From Zasmidium citrigriseum (lineage: Eukaryota > Ascomycota > Dothideomycetes > Mycosphaerellales > Mycosphaerellaceae): a stretch of 64,000 nt of DNA. The position numbers and the translations under genes were made by a program. Location of the stretch: contig NHNW01000084.1 of the NCBI GenBank assembly GCA_002786025.1, positions 1 to 64,000 on the forward strand, given 5' to 3'. The notes beneath the pieces were generated by a model. It searched no databases. It saw only the letters and a list, made by a program, of their open reading frames with translations, and was not told where the DNA came from. Below are positions 11,947-21,741 of the stretch, piece by piece; within the stretch, counting starts at the first letter, position 1, and every line of letters starts with the position of its first letter.

Positions 11947-12376
11947 GGAGAGAGGGGTGGAGAGGACATTCGTTTAATGAGGGCTGTTAGATCAGCTGGT
12001 AGATCTTGTGATGTATGGATCAAACTGCAATCGGCTGCCAAGCAAAGCCTGAGTTTGGTCAGCCTCGTTTGCCTACGGAGCAGCTGCTCAACCAGGACAA
12101 CATGACCTGCCCAAATGCACACACCAAATACCATGTGTTTGTTGTTGAAAGCGTTGACCAAGTATGTGGACTCCACGTGTGATACGTGAAACCTTGTGGT
12201 CAGCAGTTCGATTGTTTAGCTTCACTTAAAAGCCATCATTCTCAAGCTTTCACTGAAGTTTACACCACATCAAATTGAAGTACACCGAATTCTCTGAGCT
12301 CGCATTTCCAAGACCAAGACGGCAAGCCACCAAAGACCCACACAGCATCCTGCGATCGAAAAACCGGGGAACGACG
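11947..12376. other. intergenic before the paralogue array
   Basis: Same-strand spacer; no gene, repeat or RNA recognised. It bounds the tandem array on the left. Confidence 0.5.
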
Positions 12377-13114
12377 ATGGACGAGCGACGACCAGACTTC
12401 AAATACCGCCTCATTCCAAGAGGCTGCGGCGGGACTTTCGAATATGATGAGAATGGCTCTGAGCCTGAACGAACTTTCCGAACAGGGGTAATGGAATGCG
12501 ATAATACTGTGGGAGTATATCTCCCTATCGAGGGCAATCGATGTTTCGCGGCTCACATTGACGCTTTTGCCAATGTCATTACTACAGACGCCGGCGGTGT
12601 CGAGTCGACAAGCATCGACTACGACCTCACAGATGGAGAAGGTCAGAGAGTTCGAATTGAGGTCGCTCGAAGACTGCGGAAGCACATGGTCGACAACAAC
12701 TGGAGTTTGAAAGATGTTCATCACGCAATGTGGCCACATAGGACGTACACTGTTTTTGTCAGTCCGCAATATCGGTACGGCGACAAGCAGTGGCCGGGGC
12801 GATGGGTATACGAGGGAATATCCACCGTATTGCACGAGAATGGATATCGCCTGTCACTTTTTGAGCACAATGCTGAGGGGTTCGTGGCGGAATATGATTC
12901 TACTTACATCCCGAGGGTAGACGCAGGCACGGGACGGCTGAAGTGGGAGGAGGAGAGAGGGTACAAAGGTCTCGAGGAACCTTTTGAGAGCAAGGATTGG
13001 GAGATTGTTATCGATCGGACACAGAGTCAGGAGTCATCGCAAACTGGCCCTGTGGTCTCAGGTCAAGGCCAGTATGGCTTCTTCCAGGGCTGGCGTCTTT
13101 TCTCTTCTAGGTAG
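12377..13114 (+). CDS. array family member 1, unknown function
   Basis: A 245-aa single-exon protein of the array family. Blocks: GCGGTFEYD (residues 16-24), ECDNTVGVYLPI (40-51), NRCFAAHIDAF (54-64), W-LKDV near 115, a VFVSPQ block in place of VxCP, GFVAEYDS in place of GFVVDH, and DWEIVID. The first Cys of the CxxC pair is kept (Cys41) and the second is Thr; the His is kept (His60). A Gln/Ser/Gly tail follows the usual end. Start is the first in-frame ATG; the open frame upstream has only TTG. No signal peptide or membrane helix. Function not known; first gene of nine in the left cluster. Confidence 0.85.
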   Translation: MDERRPDFKYRLIPRGCGGTFEYDENGSEPERTFRTGVMECDNTVGVYLPIEGNRCFAAHIDAFANVITTDAGGVESTSIDYDLTDGEGQRVRIEVARRLRKHMVDNNWSLKDVHHAMWPHRTYTVFVSPQYRYGDKQWPGRWVYEGISTVLHENGYRLSLFEHNAEGFVAEYDSTYIPRVDAGTGRLKWEEERGYKGLEEPFESKDWEIVIDRTQSQESSQTGPVVSGQGQYGFFQGWRLFSSR

Positions 13115-13530
13115 AGGGGCGAACTCGGTTCAGATGACTGTGTTCTTAGCAGTTTTTCGTTACCTGGGCTATATCACATCTCTTAACGAATCAATATGAA
13201 GCGTCACTGTACAAATAGGTTTCAATCGATTTGTTCGGATCGCAAGTGCATATCAAGACTGATATGTGAATTGAAAAGAGGGGAAGAACATGGAGTGGCG
13301 GGAAGGTCGGGAGAGGTGAAGGTTGCTATAGCCAGCCTGACGTTGGCAAATACTTTCGACTATTCGTGCAAACGATAAGTGATGCATCAAACATAACATT
13401 TATGTCAATCACTCTTCGCCAAATTTTTTTTAAATGGACAGGAAGGCACGGATCTCTTATGCAAAGCTCAACTCTCCAGCGCTCCAATCATTCAGAAATC
13501 GAATCGCCCCAAGACCTGCTTCCGAGCATC
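13115..13530. other. spacer between array members 1 and 2
   Basis: No gene recognised. The open frame of member 2 extends back to 13366 without a stop and contains ATGs at 13402 and 13459, so part of this spacer could be coding. Confidence 0.4.
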
Positions 13531-14151
13531 ATGGAGTCAAACTGGACTTACTACCGAGACATTTCCCGAGGTCACGGTGGCACTTTCACCTTCGATAGTA
13601 TCAGTGCTGCTCCACACGAGCGCCTTTCGTACATTGGTACAACATGCGAGCCTTACTATCTAGGCGTGGAGCTGGCCATAGGTCCGCGCCAATGCTTTTT
13701 CGCAAACATGGATATCTCGTTCTGCCTTGGATCCAGCAAGTCTTCCAGCTTACGAGCGGGCGTCAGGGCAGAGAATGGCGAGGAAATCCGGGCTCAAGTG
13801 AAAAGTCGGCTCGAGCAGGAGGCGGCCAGGGGAGGATGGACCAAACTCCAAGTTTTGACCAGCTCCAATTGCGGATTGAAGCCTGCAATTGTCTGTCCGA
13901 ATATCACGACCCTCCAGGAAAAGCCGTACTTCTACGCCATGCAGGAAATCTGTGACTTCTTAGAAGTACCGAGTCTCAACGCATTTGTCTATGGAGCTCC
14001 GAAGTTCGCGATGCAACACGGAGGGAGTAGGCCTCGTCTGGCCCCGAACACAATTATAGATGGGAGGGCCCTTGAGTGGAGAAAAATGGCGCCTTGGCCG
14101 GAGCCAAACACCGTGGTGGGATGGAAATTTGATATCGTTGGCCTTGAGTGA
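13531..14151 (+). CDS. array family member 2, unknown function (divergent)
   Basis: 206 aa from the ATG that best matches the N-termini of its neighbours (MESNWTYYRD here, MDPEPIYYTK in member 3). Blocks: GHGGTFTFD (14-22), IGTTCEPYYLG (35-45), QCFFANMD (54-61), W-KLQVL near 110, PAIVCPN near 125. The conserved His of AHI is Asn59 and the second Cys is absent. The C-terminal GFVVDH block is not recognisable (FVYGAPKF at that place), so this copy is the most eroded of the cluster, yet the frame is intact. Longer starts at 13402 or 13459 cannot be excluded. Confidence 0.75.
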   Translation: MESNWTYYRDISRGHGGTFTFDSISAAPHERLSYIGTTCEPYYLGVELAIGPRQCFFANMDISFCLGSSKSSSLRAGVRAENGEEIRAQVKSRLEQEAARGGWTKLQVLTSSNCGLKPAIVCPNITTLQEKPYFYAMQEICDFLEVPSLNAFVYGAPKFAMQHGGSRPRLAPNTIIDGRALEWRKMAPWPEPNTVVGWKFDIVGLE

Positions 14152-14534
14152 GACTTTTTGAGATTTCGAATTCTGGATAGCTTTTTCCTTTGGTGTGGCA
14201 CATTGGGTGCTATCATGTTTTTGGTCTTACACGGAGGGATCATGTCTTGTGACTTATTCTACGTCCGTACCACATGGATCCCGTTCGTTGTCCTATGTCC
14301 ATGTAGCAATGATAATTTCGCCGCTCGACAGTTGTGAAAAAGCAAGCGAACAATCGAGAGGACTAGATGTTGTCATTGCCTGAACGATGCCAGCAATTGT
14401 TCGCAAACGAGCGACGTTCTACTAATGCTTTTAAATGTCAAGACCTCGACCTTACGTTTAGCACTGCTTTCAAGCAATACGTCATTGACGAAGACCCGAT
14501 TTAGTGACTACGAACCGATTCCGTCGTCAACGAC
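14152..14534. other. spacer between array members 2 and 3
   Basis: No gene, relic or repeat recognised. Confidence 0.4.
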
Positions 14535-15188
14535 ATGGACCCCGAACCTATCTATTACACCAAGGTCCTAGCAGGGCATGGTGGCACCTATACCTTTGCG
14601 AGTGGCGGCATTGACAACGAAAGCATCAACCACATAGGCACCAAGTGTCTCCCGCACTGCTTGGGTGTCTACCTCCCTATCGACGAGAATCGCTGCTTCT
14701 TTGCACAGATTGACGCATTTACCGTCGTTGACGTCTACGGACCCGTCGACAAGGTGACTGGTAAGAGACCGATCTCGGCCACTGAGAGCACGAAAAATAT
14801 CAAGCACGAGACTGGCCAAGCAATTTCTAAGGAGGTGATTGCACGGCTTAAGGCAGAAGAAGATCGGGGCAAATGGACGGTGGACCAGATGCGAAGGAGT
14901 CTCGACAGTGGCCGTAACGCTATTTTCATCTCTGAGATCGTCAACAATGTTGGAGATTATGCATACTCGTGGGTCTTCGAGGGAGTCAGAGAGTATTTGC
15001 AGCGGGATCTGAAGAGTCACAGGCATGTTGCACGAGAATTCGTTGTAGACCATTCGACGAGCGAGCCTGTCTTGCTTCCAAAGGAGCCATGTGAATCATG
15101 CGCGAAGGATTGGGAGAAGTACAAAGCCAGCAAGGACCTTGTTGGTGGGCTACGATGGCGCATTGAGGCCGATAGGCAGAAGCTTTGA
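14535..15188 (+). CDS. array family member 3, unknown function
   Basis: 217-aa single-exon protein. GHGGTYTFA (14-22), IGTKCLPHCLGVYLPID (34-50), NRCFFAQIDAF (52-62), KEVIARLKAEED near 100, W-VDQM near 115, FVVDHST near 172, and a terminal LRWRIEAD in place of DWEIxV. Two cysteines sit before VG/LG (38 and 42); the His of AHI is Gln58. The C-terminal half has an added CESC pair. The ATG start is unambiguous. No targeting signal. Sixteen residues separate Cys42 from Gln58, the same spacing as Cys-His in members 4, 5 and 11. Confidence 0.85.
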   Translation: MDPEPIYYTKVLAGHGGTYTFASGGIDNESINHIGTKCLPHCLGVYLPIDENRCFFAQIDAFTVVDVYGPVDKVTGKRPISATESTKNIKHETGQAISKEVIARLKAEEDRGKWTVDQMRRSLDSGRNAIFISEIVNNVGDYAYSWVFEGVREYLQRDLKSHRHVAREFVVDHSTSEPVLLPKEPCESCAKDWEKYKASKDLVGGLRWRIEADRQKL

Positions 15189-15710
15189 TCGGTCGTGGTC
15201 AGTTTGCATAGTCGATTATCTACGGCAATGTTGGGTTCATTGCCATTACCTTCACCACAATACTCGTGGGTCAGCTTTCGCTGAGATTGGAGGATGGAGC
15301 CCTAGAGAGTATGACCCGTGTAAATCATACTTCTCACTTGGATGAGCCTCCCGCTACTGGTGTCTGATTGCATATTTCGAAATAGGGATCATGTTCGAGA
15401 ACGTTCAAGCAGACCACGCTCATAAGTTGAAGTGAGAATCTTGTGTATCAGTATCCAGTATCCCACAGCCTGTTCAAGCTGCTTTACATGGCCATGCGGC
15501 ATACTTTGTGTTGCTCGCAGGATTTGCCTAGGCTAGCATTGTTGTGCGCGAGTAGAGAAAGCAGAAGAACGGAAAGCTGCTCGTCGAACCATCTCATGGA
15601 ACATCGAAGTGAAGACATTGTTTGCTACGTCCAATTCAAATATGGCGTTGATCGAAAGTCTTGTAAAGAAGATACTATGATTCAATAACTTCTCTTTCTT
15701 GAACACTGCC
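15189..15710. other. spacer between array members 3 and 4
   Basis: No gene or family relic recognised on either strand. Confidence 0.4.
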
Positions 15711-16331
15711 ATGGCTTCAAGCAAAACCCCTTTTCGACACATTCGCGAAGGCCAAGGCGGCGCATTCCAGTTCAGAAACAACGGCTCGGATCTCGAAAAG
15801 CTCAGCCATATTGGCACCTTCCACTGCCTGACTTGCGTTGGCATCTATCTTCCTATCGATGACCAGCGATGCTTTGTCGCTCACATCAACGCTTGGGTCA
15901 ACGACACGGTAGTTGCTCTTGATGGACGACGCACGGAACGAAAGAAAATGAGTGGGATCAAGAAAGAAGAGGGAGTGCAGATCGAGGCAGAAGTCAAGCG
16001 GATGCTGGACAACGAATCCGCATCGCCAACATCAGGCAATCGCTGGAGTCGAGATGACGTGTTGAGAGCTCGAGCGAGCGGAAGGGAGATTGTGGTCGTC
16101 TGCCAGCACCTGGAGGAAGACCGGCCTGGTACCCATGTTATCCGTGGGGTCGCCGACTTCTTCGATGGCCAAGTGGATATTCAAAAGCTGTGCAAGACGA
16201 ACGCAGATGGCTTTGTGGTCAACCACGTTGAGCCGGGGAAGGTTGAGTACATTTCGGATGGTGATTTGACGAAGTTTGATGCGGTCGACGAACCGATGCC
16301 AGCCTGGCAGGTTGCAGTGGACAAGAGCTAG
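15711..16331 (+). CDS. array family member 4, near-consensus
   Basis: 206 aa, among the copies closest to consensus. GQGGAFQF (14-21), HIGTFHCLTCVGIYLPID (33-50) with Cys39 and Cys42, QRCFVAHINAW (52-62) with His58, EVKRMLDNE near 100, W-RDDVL near 117, EIVVVCQHL near 131, TDGFVVNHVEPG-like block near 170, and a PAWQVAVD end. ATG follows GCC (context GCCATGG), the best start in the open frame. Single exon, no targeting signal. If the family is enzymatic, members 4, 5 and 11 are the ones with all candidate residues. Confidence 0.87.
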   Translation: MASSKTPFRHIREGQGGAFQFRNNGSDLEKLSHIGTFHCLTCVGIYLPIDDQRCFVAHINAWVNDTVVALDGRRTERKKMSGIKKEEGVQIEAEVKRMLDNESASPTSGNRWSRDDVLRARASGREIVVVCQHLEEDRPGTHVIRGVADFFDGQVDIQKLCKTNADGFVVNHVEPGKVEYISDGDLTKFDAVDEPMPAWQVAVDKS

Positions 16332-16817
16332 AAACGACGAGAAACCTTTCTTGTCTCTGCTTGGGCTGCTGCAGGCCGAGCGTTGTGGAGCTCCTCACCA
16401 GATGTATGGATGAATGACTCTGGATGCAAGTCAACTCGTAGCGCATCTGTGCACGCGGGTATTGATTCATACATCGCATACCTCATAGTCTACGAAATGG
16501 GAATTTCTGGATCGTCGAAATGGAGAGTTGTTCTTACTTGTGCACCGACTTGTGTCTCCTCTTTTTTCGGCCGAAACAGGAAGCTAGTGTCAGGCTGCAG
16601 TTGCTTTCAGCCTCACTATCCCCTACATCGCACTTTGTACGAAGAGACGTCAGTTACATGAAGACAAGGATAGAAGTGACTGTGGTATTTCTGTCAAACG
16701 CGTGTCTCTGAGAATCCATGGAAAGTCGCAGAAAGTTGATTGTTTGCTTTCACCCACTCAAAAAGTACATGATACCGACCACACTGCCGCACCACATCAA
16801 CACTGTCGCCAGCGGGG
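16332..16817. other. spacer between array members 4 and 5
   Basis: No gene or family relic recognised. Confidence 0.4.
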
Positions 16818-17477
16818 ATGTTGGACGGGAAGATTCAATTTCGCTATCTTGACGAAGCTGAAGGTGGCACATTTCGTTTCGATCCCAACGGCTCGCCACA
16901 AGAACGCATAGCACACGTAGGCACCGAGAAATGCATCAGCTGTGTGGGAGTCTTCTTACCCATCGACGATGATCGCTACTTCGCAGCCCACATCCTAGGG
17001 TACGTAGAGCATAGGAGCCTCGAAGGCGACATCTTACGAAAGAGGATGAGCCTCCTCACCGAAGATGAATGCAATCGACTGCGAGCCAAGGTCAGAGAGG
17101 TGCTCGAAGCGGAGGCGAAGGAGAATCAGTGGAGCAAAGAGGACGTCAGGAAATGTGTTGAAGATGGAACCAGGCAGATGGTAATTGTATGTCCACGAAT
17201 GTATGATGTTGCTGGACGACCAGGACGTCTTGTCATCCAAGCCATCGGGGATTTTCTAGGCTGGGATCTGATGGTGTATTGGAAGAGTGGGCCAAGTGGA
17301 TTTATCATAGACTACCGAGGCGAGCAGTCTCTCTATATCTACCCAACGGGAGAGGCGCATGAAAATCTGATGGCATTGGAGAGCTTTGAGGCTGTTCCCG
17401 AGCCGGGAGAAGAAAGGCCGTGGGAAATTGGCGTTGATCCGCAAGATCCAGCTAGTCTAACCTGGTACTTAGAATAG
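16818..17477 (+). CDS. array family member 5, near-consensus
   Basis: 219 aa. AEGGTFRFD (14-22), HVGTEKCISCVGVFLPID (33-50) with Cys39 and Cys42, DRYFAAHI (52-59) with His58, CNRLRAKVREVLEAEA near 93-108, W-KEDVRKC near 113, QMVIVCPRM near 130, GRLVIQAIGDFLGW near 143, SGFIIDY near 168, and RPWEIGVD near 205. The Cys of RCF is Tyr. Start is the only good ATG and aligns with members 4 and 8. Single exon, no signal peptide. Confidence 0.87.
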   Translation: MLDGKIQFRYLDEAEGGTFRFDPNGSPQERIAHVGTEKCISCVGVFLPIDDDRYFAAHILGYVEHRSLEGDILRKRMSLLTEDECNRLRAKVREVLEAEAKENQWSKEDVRKCVEDGTRQMVIVCPRMYDVAGRPGRLVIQAIGDFLGWDLMVYWKSGPSGFIIDYRGEQSLYIYPTGEAHENLMALESFEAVPEPGEERPWEIGVDPQDPASLTWYLE

Positions 17478-17972
17478 CTGATCGAAGGGAACTCTCATGA
17501 TACGACGTAGTCTTGTGACACATGGCTTATGTCTTGGGTTCTCTTGAATGGATTGTGTTTTTCCTGCATTCCAGTCTTGCCAATAGAACATGCCTCGCAC
17601 ACAATCCCTCCGGCTGTCGTCGCTCTCAGAAGTACAAAAGCAATATCGTGGAAAGGGCGCGGGCGAATTGCTTGCCTAGCGTGACATGTGTGTAGGGTCA
17701 CGCAACTTCCAGAAGGCTTGCTTTCAGCCTTGCCACGCCAATCTCCACCATAACAGATCACGAGGCCGTCGCCACGGCAAGCGTCTCGCTAGCTTCACAA
17801 ATATCAGCAATGAAATATGGAAGTCGCTTGATCAGCTCATGAGACAAAAGAGTGGAGTATGGACGTTTGCTACGTCAATTTAAATATCTTTCGAGGACGC
17901 CGAGCATCGAAAGTTGCAAGACCGAAGTCGAAACTTGCAGCAGTTTTCACGATCCATAACAGTCCCCTAGCC
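17478..17972. other. spacer between array members 5 and 6
   Basis: No separate gene recognised. Member 6 has an in-frame ATG at 17859, so the last 114 bp may be coding instead of 5' UTR. Confidence 0.4.
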
Positions 17973-18572
17973 ATGTCTCTCTCAACGAGACCACCTCGCC
18001 ATTGGATCAAGCACGGTCGTGGCGGAACCTTTTCCATCCATGGAACCTCGCTCGTTGCAATGACCAGCTGCTCGACCACCGTCGGCATCTACTTCCCCAT
18101 CGACGAACGGCGCTACTTTGCTGCCAACATTGATGCTTTCGTCATCTCTGAAGATACGCAGCAGCCCAGGTGTAGGGACAATCCTGGCATTCAACAACAA
18201 AACGACATCGCGGAAATGGTTTTCAACCGACTTGTAGAGGAAGCGAAAGACAACAACTGGAGTCGAAAGGACGTTCAAAATTGCTTGAAGGACCCGAACA
18301 GACATTTCGTGGCGGTTTGCTCAGAATATCTCGATATGGGGACGTGGAACTCTGTATGGGACGGGTTGCATAAGTTCATTGGGAAGGAACCCAATCAAAA
18401 ATTTGAACCGGACATACACGGGTTCCATTTGGATCATTCTGGCGGAGTCCCAGAATTCATACCAATTTGGCAAGGCTACGACTTCGAAGGATTCTTAAAA
18501 TTCCGGGGGATCGAGCTACAAGCTGGGAAGAGGAGCGACTGGGAGATTGCGGTCAATGTGGGTCAACACTGA
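17973..18572 (+). CDS. array family member 6, shortened first block
   Basis: 199 aa from the ATG (MSLSTRPP) that lines up with the family; an in-frame ATG at 17859 would add 38 residues. GRGGTFSI (15-22), then a shortened loop lacking IGT, SCSTTVGIYFPID (32-44) with Cys33, RRYFAANIDAF (46-56) with Asn52 in place of His, NW-RKDVQNCL near 99, FVAVCSEYL near 115, IHGFHLDHSGG near 157, SDWEIAVN at the end. No second Cys, no RCF Cys and no His, so this is a candidate non-catalytic copy if any copy is catalytic. Confidence 0.82.
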   Translation: MSLSTRPPRHWIKHGRGGTFSIHGTSLVAMTSCSTTVGIYFPIDERRYFAANIDAFVISEDTQQPRCRDNPGIQQQNDIAEMVFNRLVEEAKDNNWSRKDVQNCLKDPNRHFVAVCSEYLDMGTWNSVWDGLHKFIGKEPNQKFEPDIHGFHLDHSGGVPEFIPIWQGYDFEGFLKFRGIELQAGKRSDWEIAVNVGQH

Positions 18573-18855
18573 GCGTAGCCCAAGTCAATCTAACTGCGGT
18601 GAACCGAACCGACAGGGAGCTTGCGTGGGGCGTATTTGGGCGTTCTGTTCCAAAGTGCATTGACTAGCGATCTGGAATTTTTTACATAGCTTTGTGTGAA
18701 TCACTCTGTATTGGCGACTATCCACCTAATCGATGACAATGGCCATATGAATTTGAATGACAGACTGGCATAGCTTCAAGGCCTTAACCACTGCTAAAGA
18801 GAGCATATTGAGCATGTCAAAATCATTGACAGTGAGAAGACAAATCATGCGTCTC

Positions 18856-19446
18856 TCAGACAACAAACTCCCACTCACCTTCTGCCAATCCCTCCTCCTC
18901 CTTCGGCTCAAACTTGTCATTGCCCACCCCATCACTCCCAAATCGCGTTCCCAAAAACAAACTCCTCTCCAGCGTCCACAACTGCCCACTCTTCTGATCA
19001 ACCACAAAACCCTCCATCCCCTGATCTTCCGTCCGCAGGCAGTGCTTCGGAATCTCGATATCGTCAAGAAAGTCTTCAATGCCATCAAGCATACACTCGA
19101 CTACGCCATCGTCTGCACTGCGACACAGAACGAAGAGATGCCGATCTTGAGGCCCGTCCATAGCCGTCTTGATATCCTCAAGGCTCCAGCTGTTGGCTTG
19201 GGCGTGGGCGGTGAGCTTCTCACAGACAAGCTGCCGGAGCCTTTGCATAGCGGCTTCGTTTTGGCCGCCCCGAGCAGTGATGTTGGCGATGAAGCATTTG
19301 GTTCCTTTCGGGTAGAGAGGGATGTAGAGGCCGACTGAGATGCCCTTGCAGCCGGTACCGATGTGAGTGATGTCGTTGGATTGAAAGTCGAAAGTGAAGG
19401 TTCCTCCATTGCCTATGGGAATCGAGCGGTACGGCGTCTGGTCCAT
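18856..19446 (-). CDS. array family member 7, inverted copy
   Basis: 196 aa on the minus strand, the only inverted gene in the left cluster. Start chosen at the ATG of MDQTPYRS; the frame upstream has only TTG. GNGGTFTFD (12-20), HIGTGCKGISVGLYIPL (28-44), TKCFIANITA (49-58) with Asn55 for His, NSW-LEDIKTAM near 90, HLFVLCRS near 107, EGFVVDQKSGQLW near 152, GEWEFVV at the C-terminus. It is divergently placed to member 8 across a 397-bp spacer. Confidence 0.85.
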   Translation of the reverse strand: MDQTPYRSIPIGNGGTFTFDFQSNDITHIGTGCKGISVGLYIPLYPKGTKCFIANITARGGQNEAAMQRLRQLVCEKLTAHAQANSWSLEDIKTAMDGPQDRHLFVLCRSADDGVVECMLDGIEDFLDDIEIPKHCLRTEDQGMEGFVVDQKSGQLWTLERSLFLGTRFGSDGVGNDKFEPKEEEGLAEGEWEFVV

Positions 19447-19843
19447 GGGGGATACTTCAGTGAGTGAACTCTCAGTGATCAACGAGAACCAAAAGTTTAG
19501 GGTGGAGATGGAGCCATTTAATGGGCAGAGAATAGACTGAAAATGTTAGCTACAATGGAAGACGCGGTAAGTGAAGGACGCTTTCCCTTCGCTCTGGAAG
19601 TATATGAGTCAAGTTTTGGATCGATTTAGAAAGGACCACAACCCTGAAGATCTTCCAGAAGATGTACGAGACATGGATGAATGCAGTGGAATCTTCTCCC
19701 CGGCGAGCCGAACATTCACTACTTCCTATGTAACGATCAATGGAATTGCATCTCAATCTTAGATAAAGTTCTCATCACTTGCCGTGTCATCCCTCAGATA
19801 ACAGTGTCTTTCCTACACCGCCTATCGCTCAACCCAGAACCTC
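19447..19843. other. divergent promoter region, members 7 and 8
   Basis: Shared upstream region of two divergent family genes. No other gene seen; individual promoter elements cannot be assigned. Confidence 0.4.
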
Positions 19844-20485
19844 ATGTCAACGATCACGTTCCGCGACGTCGACGAAGCTTTCGGCGGAACCTCAATCTTC
19901 GACAACACCTTCGACAGGACCAGGCTTGGCCATATCGGAACGCAAGGCCTAATCTACTGCGTCGGCATCTACCTCCCTATCAGCGACACCAAATGCTTCT
20001 TTGCACACATCAACGCCTACGCTGTAGATTCCATCGGTAGTTACAGAAGAGATAGCCTCACTGATGCCCAAGGAGACTGCATTCGGACCACTGTATTCAA
20101 TAGACTGACTCAAGAGGCGACGAATGGCGCATGGACGAATGCCGATGTCCTCCATTGTTTGAGAAGCACGGACAAGAAAGTCGTCGTCATGTGTCCCTGC
20201 CTGACAGATCAAGCAAACCGTCCGGGTAAGTTCGTTCTCGAAGGGCTTGAACTCTTCCTGGGAGAAGAAGGGTGTTTCAACACGCACTTATGTAAGAGCG
20301 ATGATATGAGGAGGGGGTTTGTGGTCGAACATGCCACGGGAGCGGTATATTTGATCCAGACGGATGGAGATGGGGAGCTGACTGACGGGAATGGGCAGCG
20401 TTTTGTGACGTGGAGTGAATATCAGTCGTTGAGGGATCCGCCGGGGTGGGAGATCAAAGCTCCGTGGTTGGGAGGGGACGATTGA
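19844..20485 (+). CDS. array family member 8
   Basis: 213 aa. FGGTSIFD (13-20), HIGTQGLIYCVGIYLPIS (30-47) with Cys39 only, TKCFFAHINAY (49-59) with His55, TTVFNRLTQEAT near 84-95, AW-NADVLHCL near 98, KVVVMCPCL near 115, GKFVLEGLELFLG near 131-143, RGFVVEHATGAVYLI near 160-174, PGWEIKAP near 203. The C-terminal half shows the clearest strand-helix-strand order of the family. Single exon, no signal peptide. Confidence 0.87.
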   Translation: MSTITFRDVDEAFGGTSIFDNTFDRTRLGHIGTQGLIYCVGIYLPISDTKCFFAHINAYAVDSIGSYRRDSLTDAQGDCIRTTVFNRLTQEATNGAWTNADVLHCLRSTDKKVVVMCPCLTDQANRPGKFVLEGLELFLGEEGCFNTHLCKSDDMRRGFVVEHATGAVYLIQTDGDGELTDGNGQRFVTWSEYQSLRDPPGWEIKAPWLGGDD

Positions 20486-20712
20486 TTGCTTGACAGTGGA
20501 ATTTGCGAGACGGCTGTAGCCTTGGCCCCAGGCTGTGAACAAGGCTATCTTTCCGTTGTTCGATGAGGCAGGAAGGTAGTCTAAGCGTACCTCAAACCGT
20601 TCGTACTTAGTGACAATGACAGCCTCGTTTGCTCCATTTCCTTCAAATGACCCCTTCGTCAAGCACTTGTTGCCTCTTCAGAATCAATCTCAGCGAACCA
20701 AACCAGAACGTA

Positions 20713-21627
20713 ATGTCTAACACCAACAAACGTAAACGTTCGACGTCGAACAGCCACCAGACCGCAGCGCCATTCCCAGATCACGTCCTCATGCCACCTC
20801 CTCCCCGGCCAATTCGTACCCCAGTATCAAATCTCAACCAGCTCGTGCCAGCCAACACCACATCAACAACCACGCCAACGACCAACCCACCATCGACCAA
20901 TCCACCATCAGCCAACCCATCATCAACAGACCCACAACCACCGATCCCCCAACAATCCGCCTACCCCCCACCCCGCCTAAAATACCTCCACATCCCCCCT
21001 TCCCACGGCGGGACCTACAACCTCCCCAACCAAGCCATCATCCCCTACATCGGCACCTCAAACGTAACCACCACAGTAGCCCTCTACATCCCGCTCAACA
21101 CAACCCAATGCTTCCTCGCCCACATCCAAGCCTTCGGCCTGCGCCCCAACGGCTCCCAGACACCCTTCCTCGACGCCAAACAAAAAGACATAATCGCCTC
21201 CGCCGTAAAATTCAAGTTGGAGATGCATTCCGCGGAGAATGGCTGGAATCTCCAAAGCGTGCGAGAGTTTGTGTGGAGTTCTGGTCGGAAGGTGATCGTG
21301 ATGTGTCCGGATCGCCAGGGGTATGTAGGCGAAGCGGTAATTTGGGGGATTGAGAAGTTTCTCGGGGTTGAGGATTGGATGTATGAGACGTTTTTTGATG
21401 AGAAGGGTCTGCAGGGTTTTGTGGTGGATTATCGGACGGGAGAGGTGTATTTGTTGAAGCAGGAGTGGGAAGGGGAGAGGAGGGTGGTGAAGGAGGATGA
21501 GGCGTTTGAGAAGGTGCCGGGACAGTTTTGGTGGAAGGCGGATGTGGGGATGTGGGTTGAGTATAGGAGGTTTTGGGAGGTTGGGGTTAGTCATGAGGGG
21601 TTGGAGGTTGGGTATTCTGTTACGTGA
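20713..21627 (+). CDS. array family member 9 with low-complexity N-terminal extension
   Basis: 304 aa from ATG 20713 (ATG 20647 would add 22 residues). The first ~85 residues hold a KRKR patch and then a Thr/Asn/Pro/Ser repeat of NPPST/NPSST type, absent from all other members. The family core follows: SHGGTYNLP, YIGTSNVTTTVALYIPL, TQCFLAHIQAF, NGW-LQSVREF, RKVIVMCPD, GLQGFVVDYRTGEVYLL and RFWEVGV. Both Cys of the CxxC pair are Thr/Val and only the His is kept. The 3' half is GC-balanced and G-rich in codon third positions compared with the C-rich 5' half. KRKR may be a nuclear signal (inference). Confidence 0.83.
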   Translation: MSNTNKRKRSTSNSHQTAAPFPDHVLMPPPPRPIRTPVSNLNQLVPANTTSTTTPTTNPPSTNPPSANPSSTDPQPPIPQQSAYPPPRLKYLHIPPSHGGTYNLPNQAIIPYIGTSNVTTTVALYIPLNTTQCFLAHIQAFGLRPNGSQTPFLDAKQKDIIASAVKFKLEMHSAENGWNLQSVREFVWSSGRKVIVMCPDRQGYVGEAVIWGIEKFLGVEDWMYETFFDEKGLQGFVVDYRTGEVYLLKQEWEGERRVVKEDEAFEKVPGQFWWKADVGMWVEYRRFWEVGVSHEGLEVGYSVT

Positions 21628-21741
21628 TGGGCGTGTTTGATTGTGATGGCAGGTGCTAGAGCGAGTGTGAGATGGAGCTGGGCTGCTGGGGCGGGGTGTT
21701 GATGAGATATTCTGGAGTTCAATTGCGTATTCGTACCTCAT

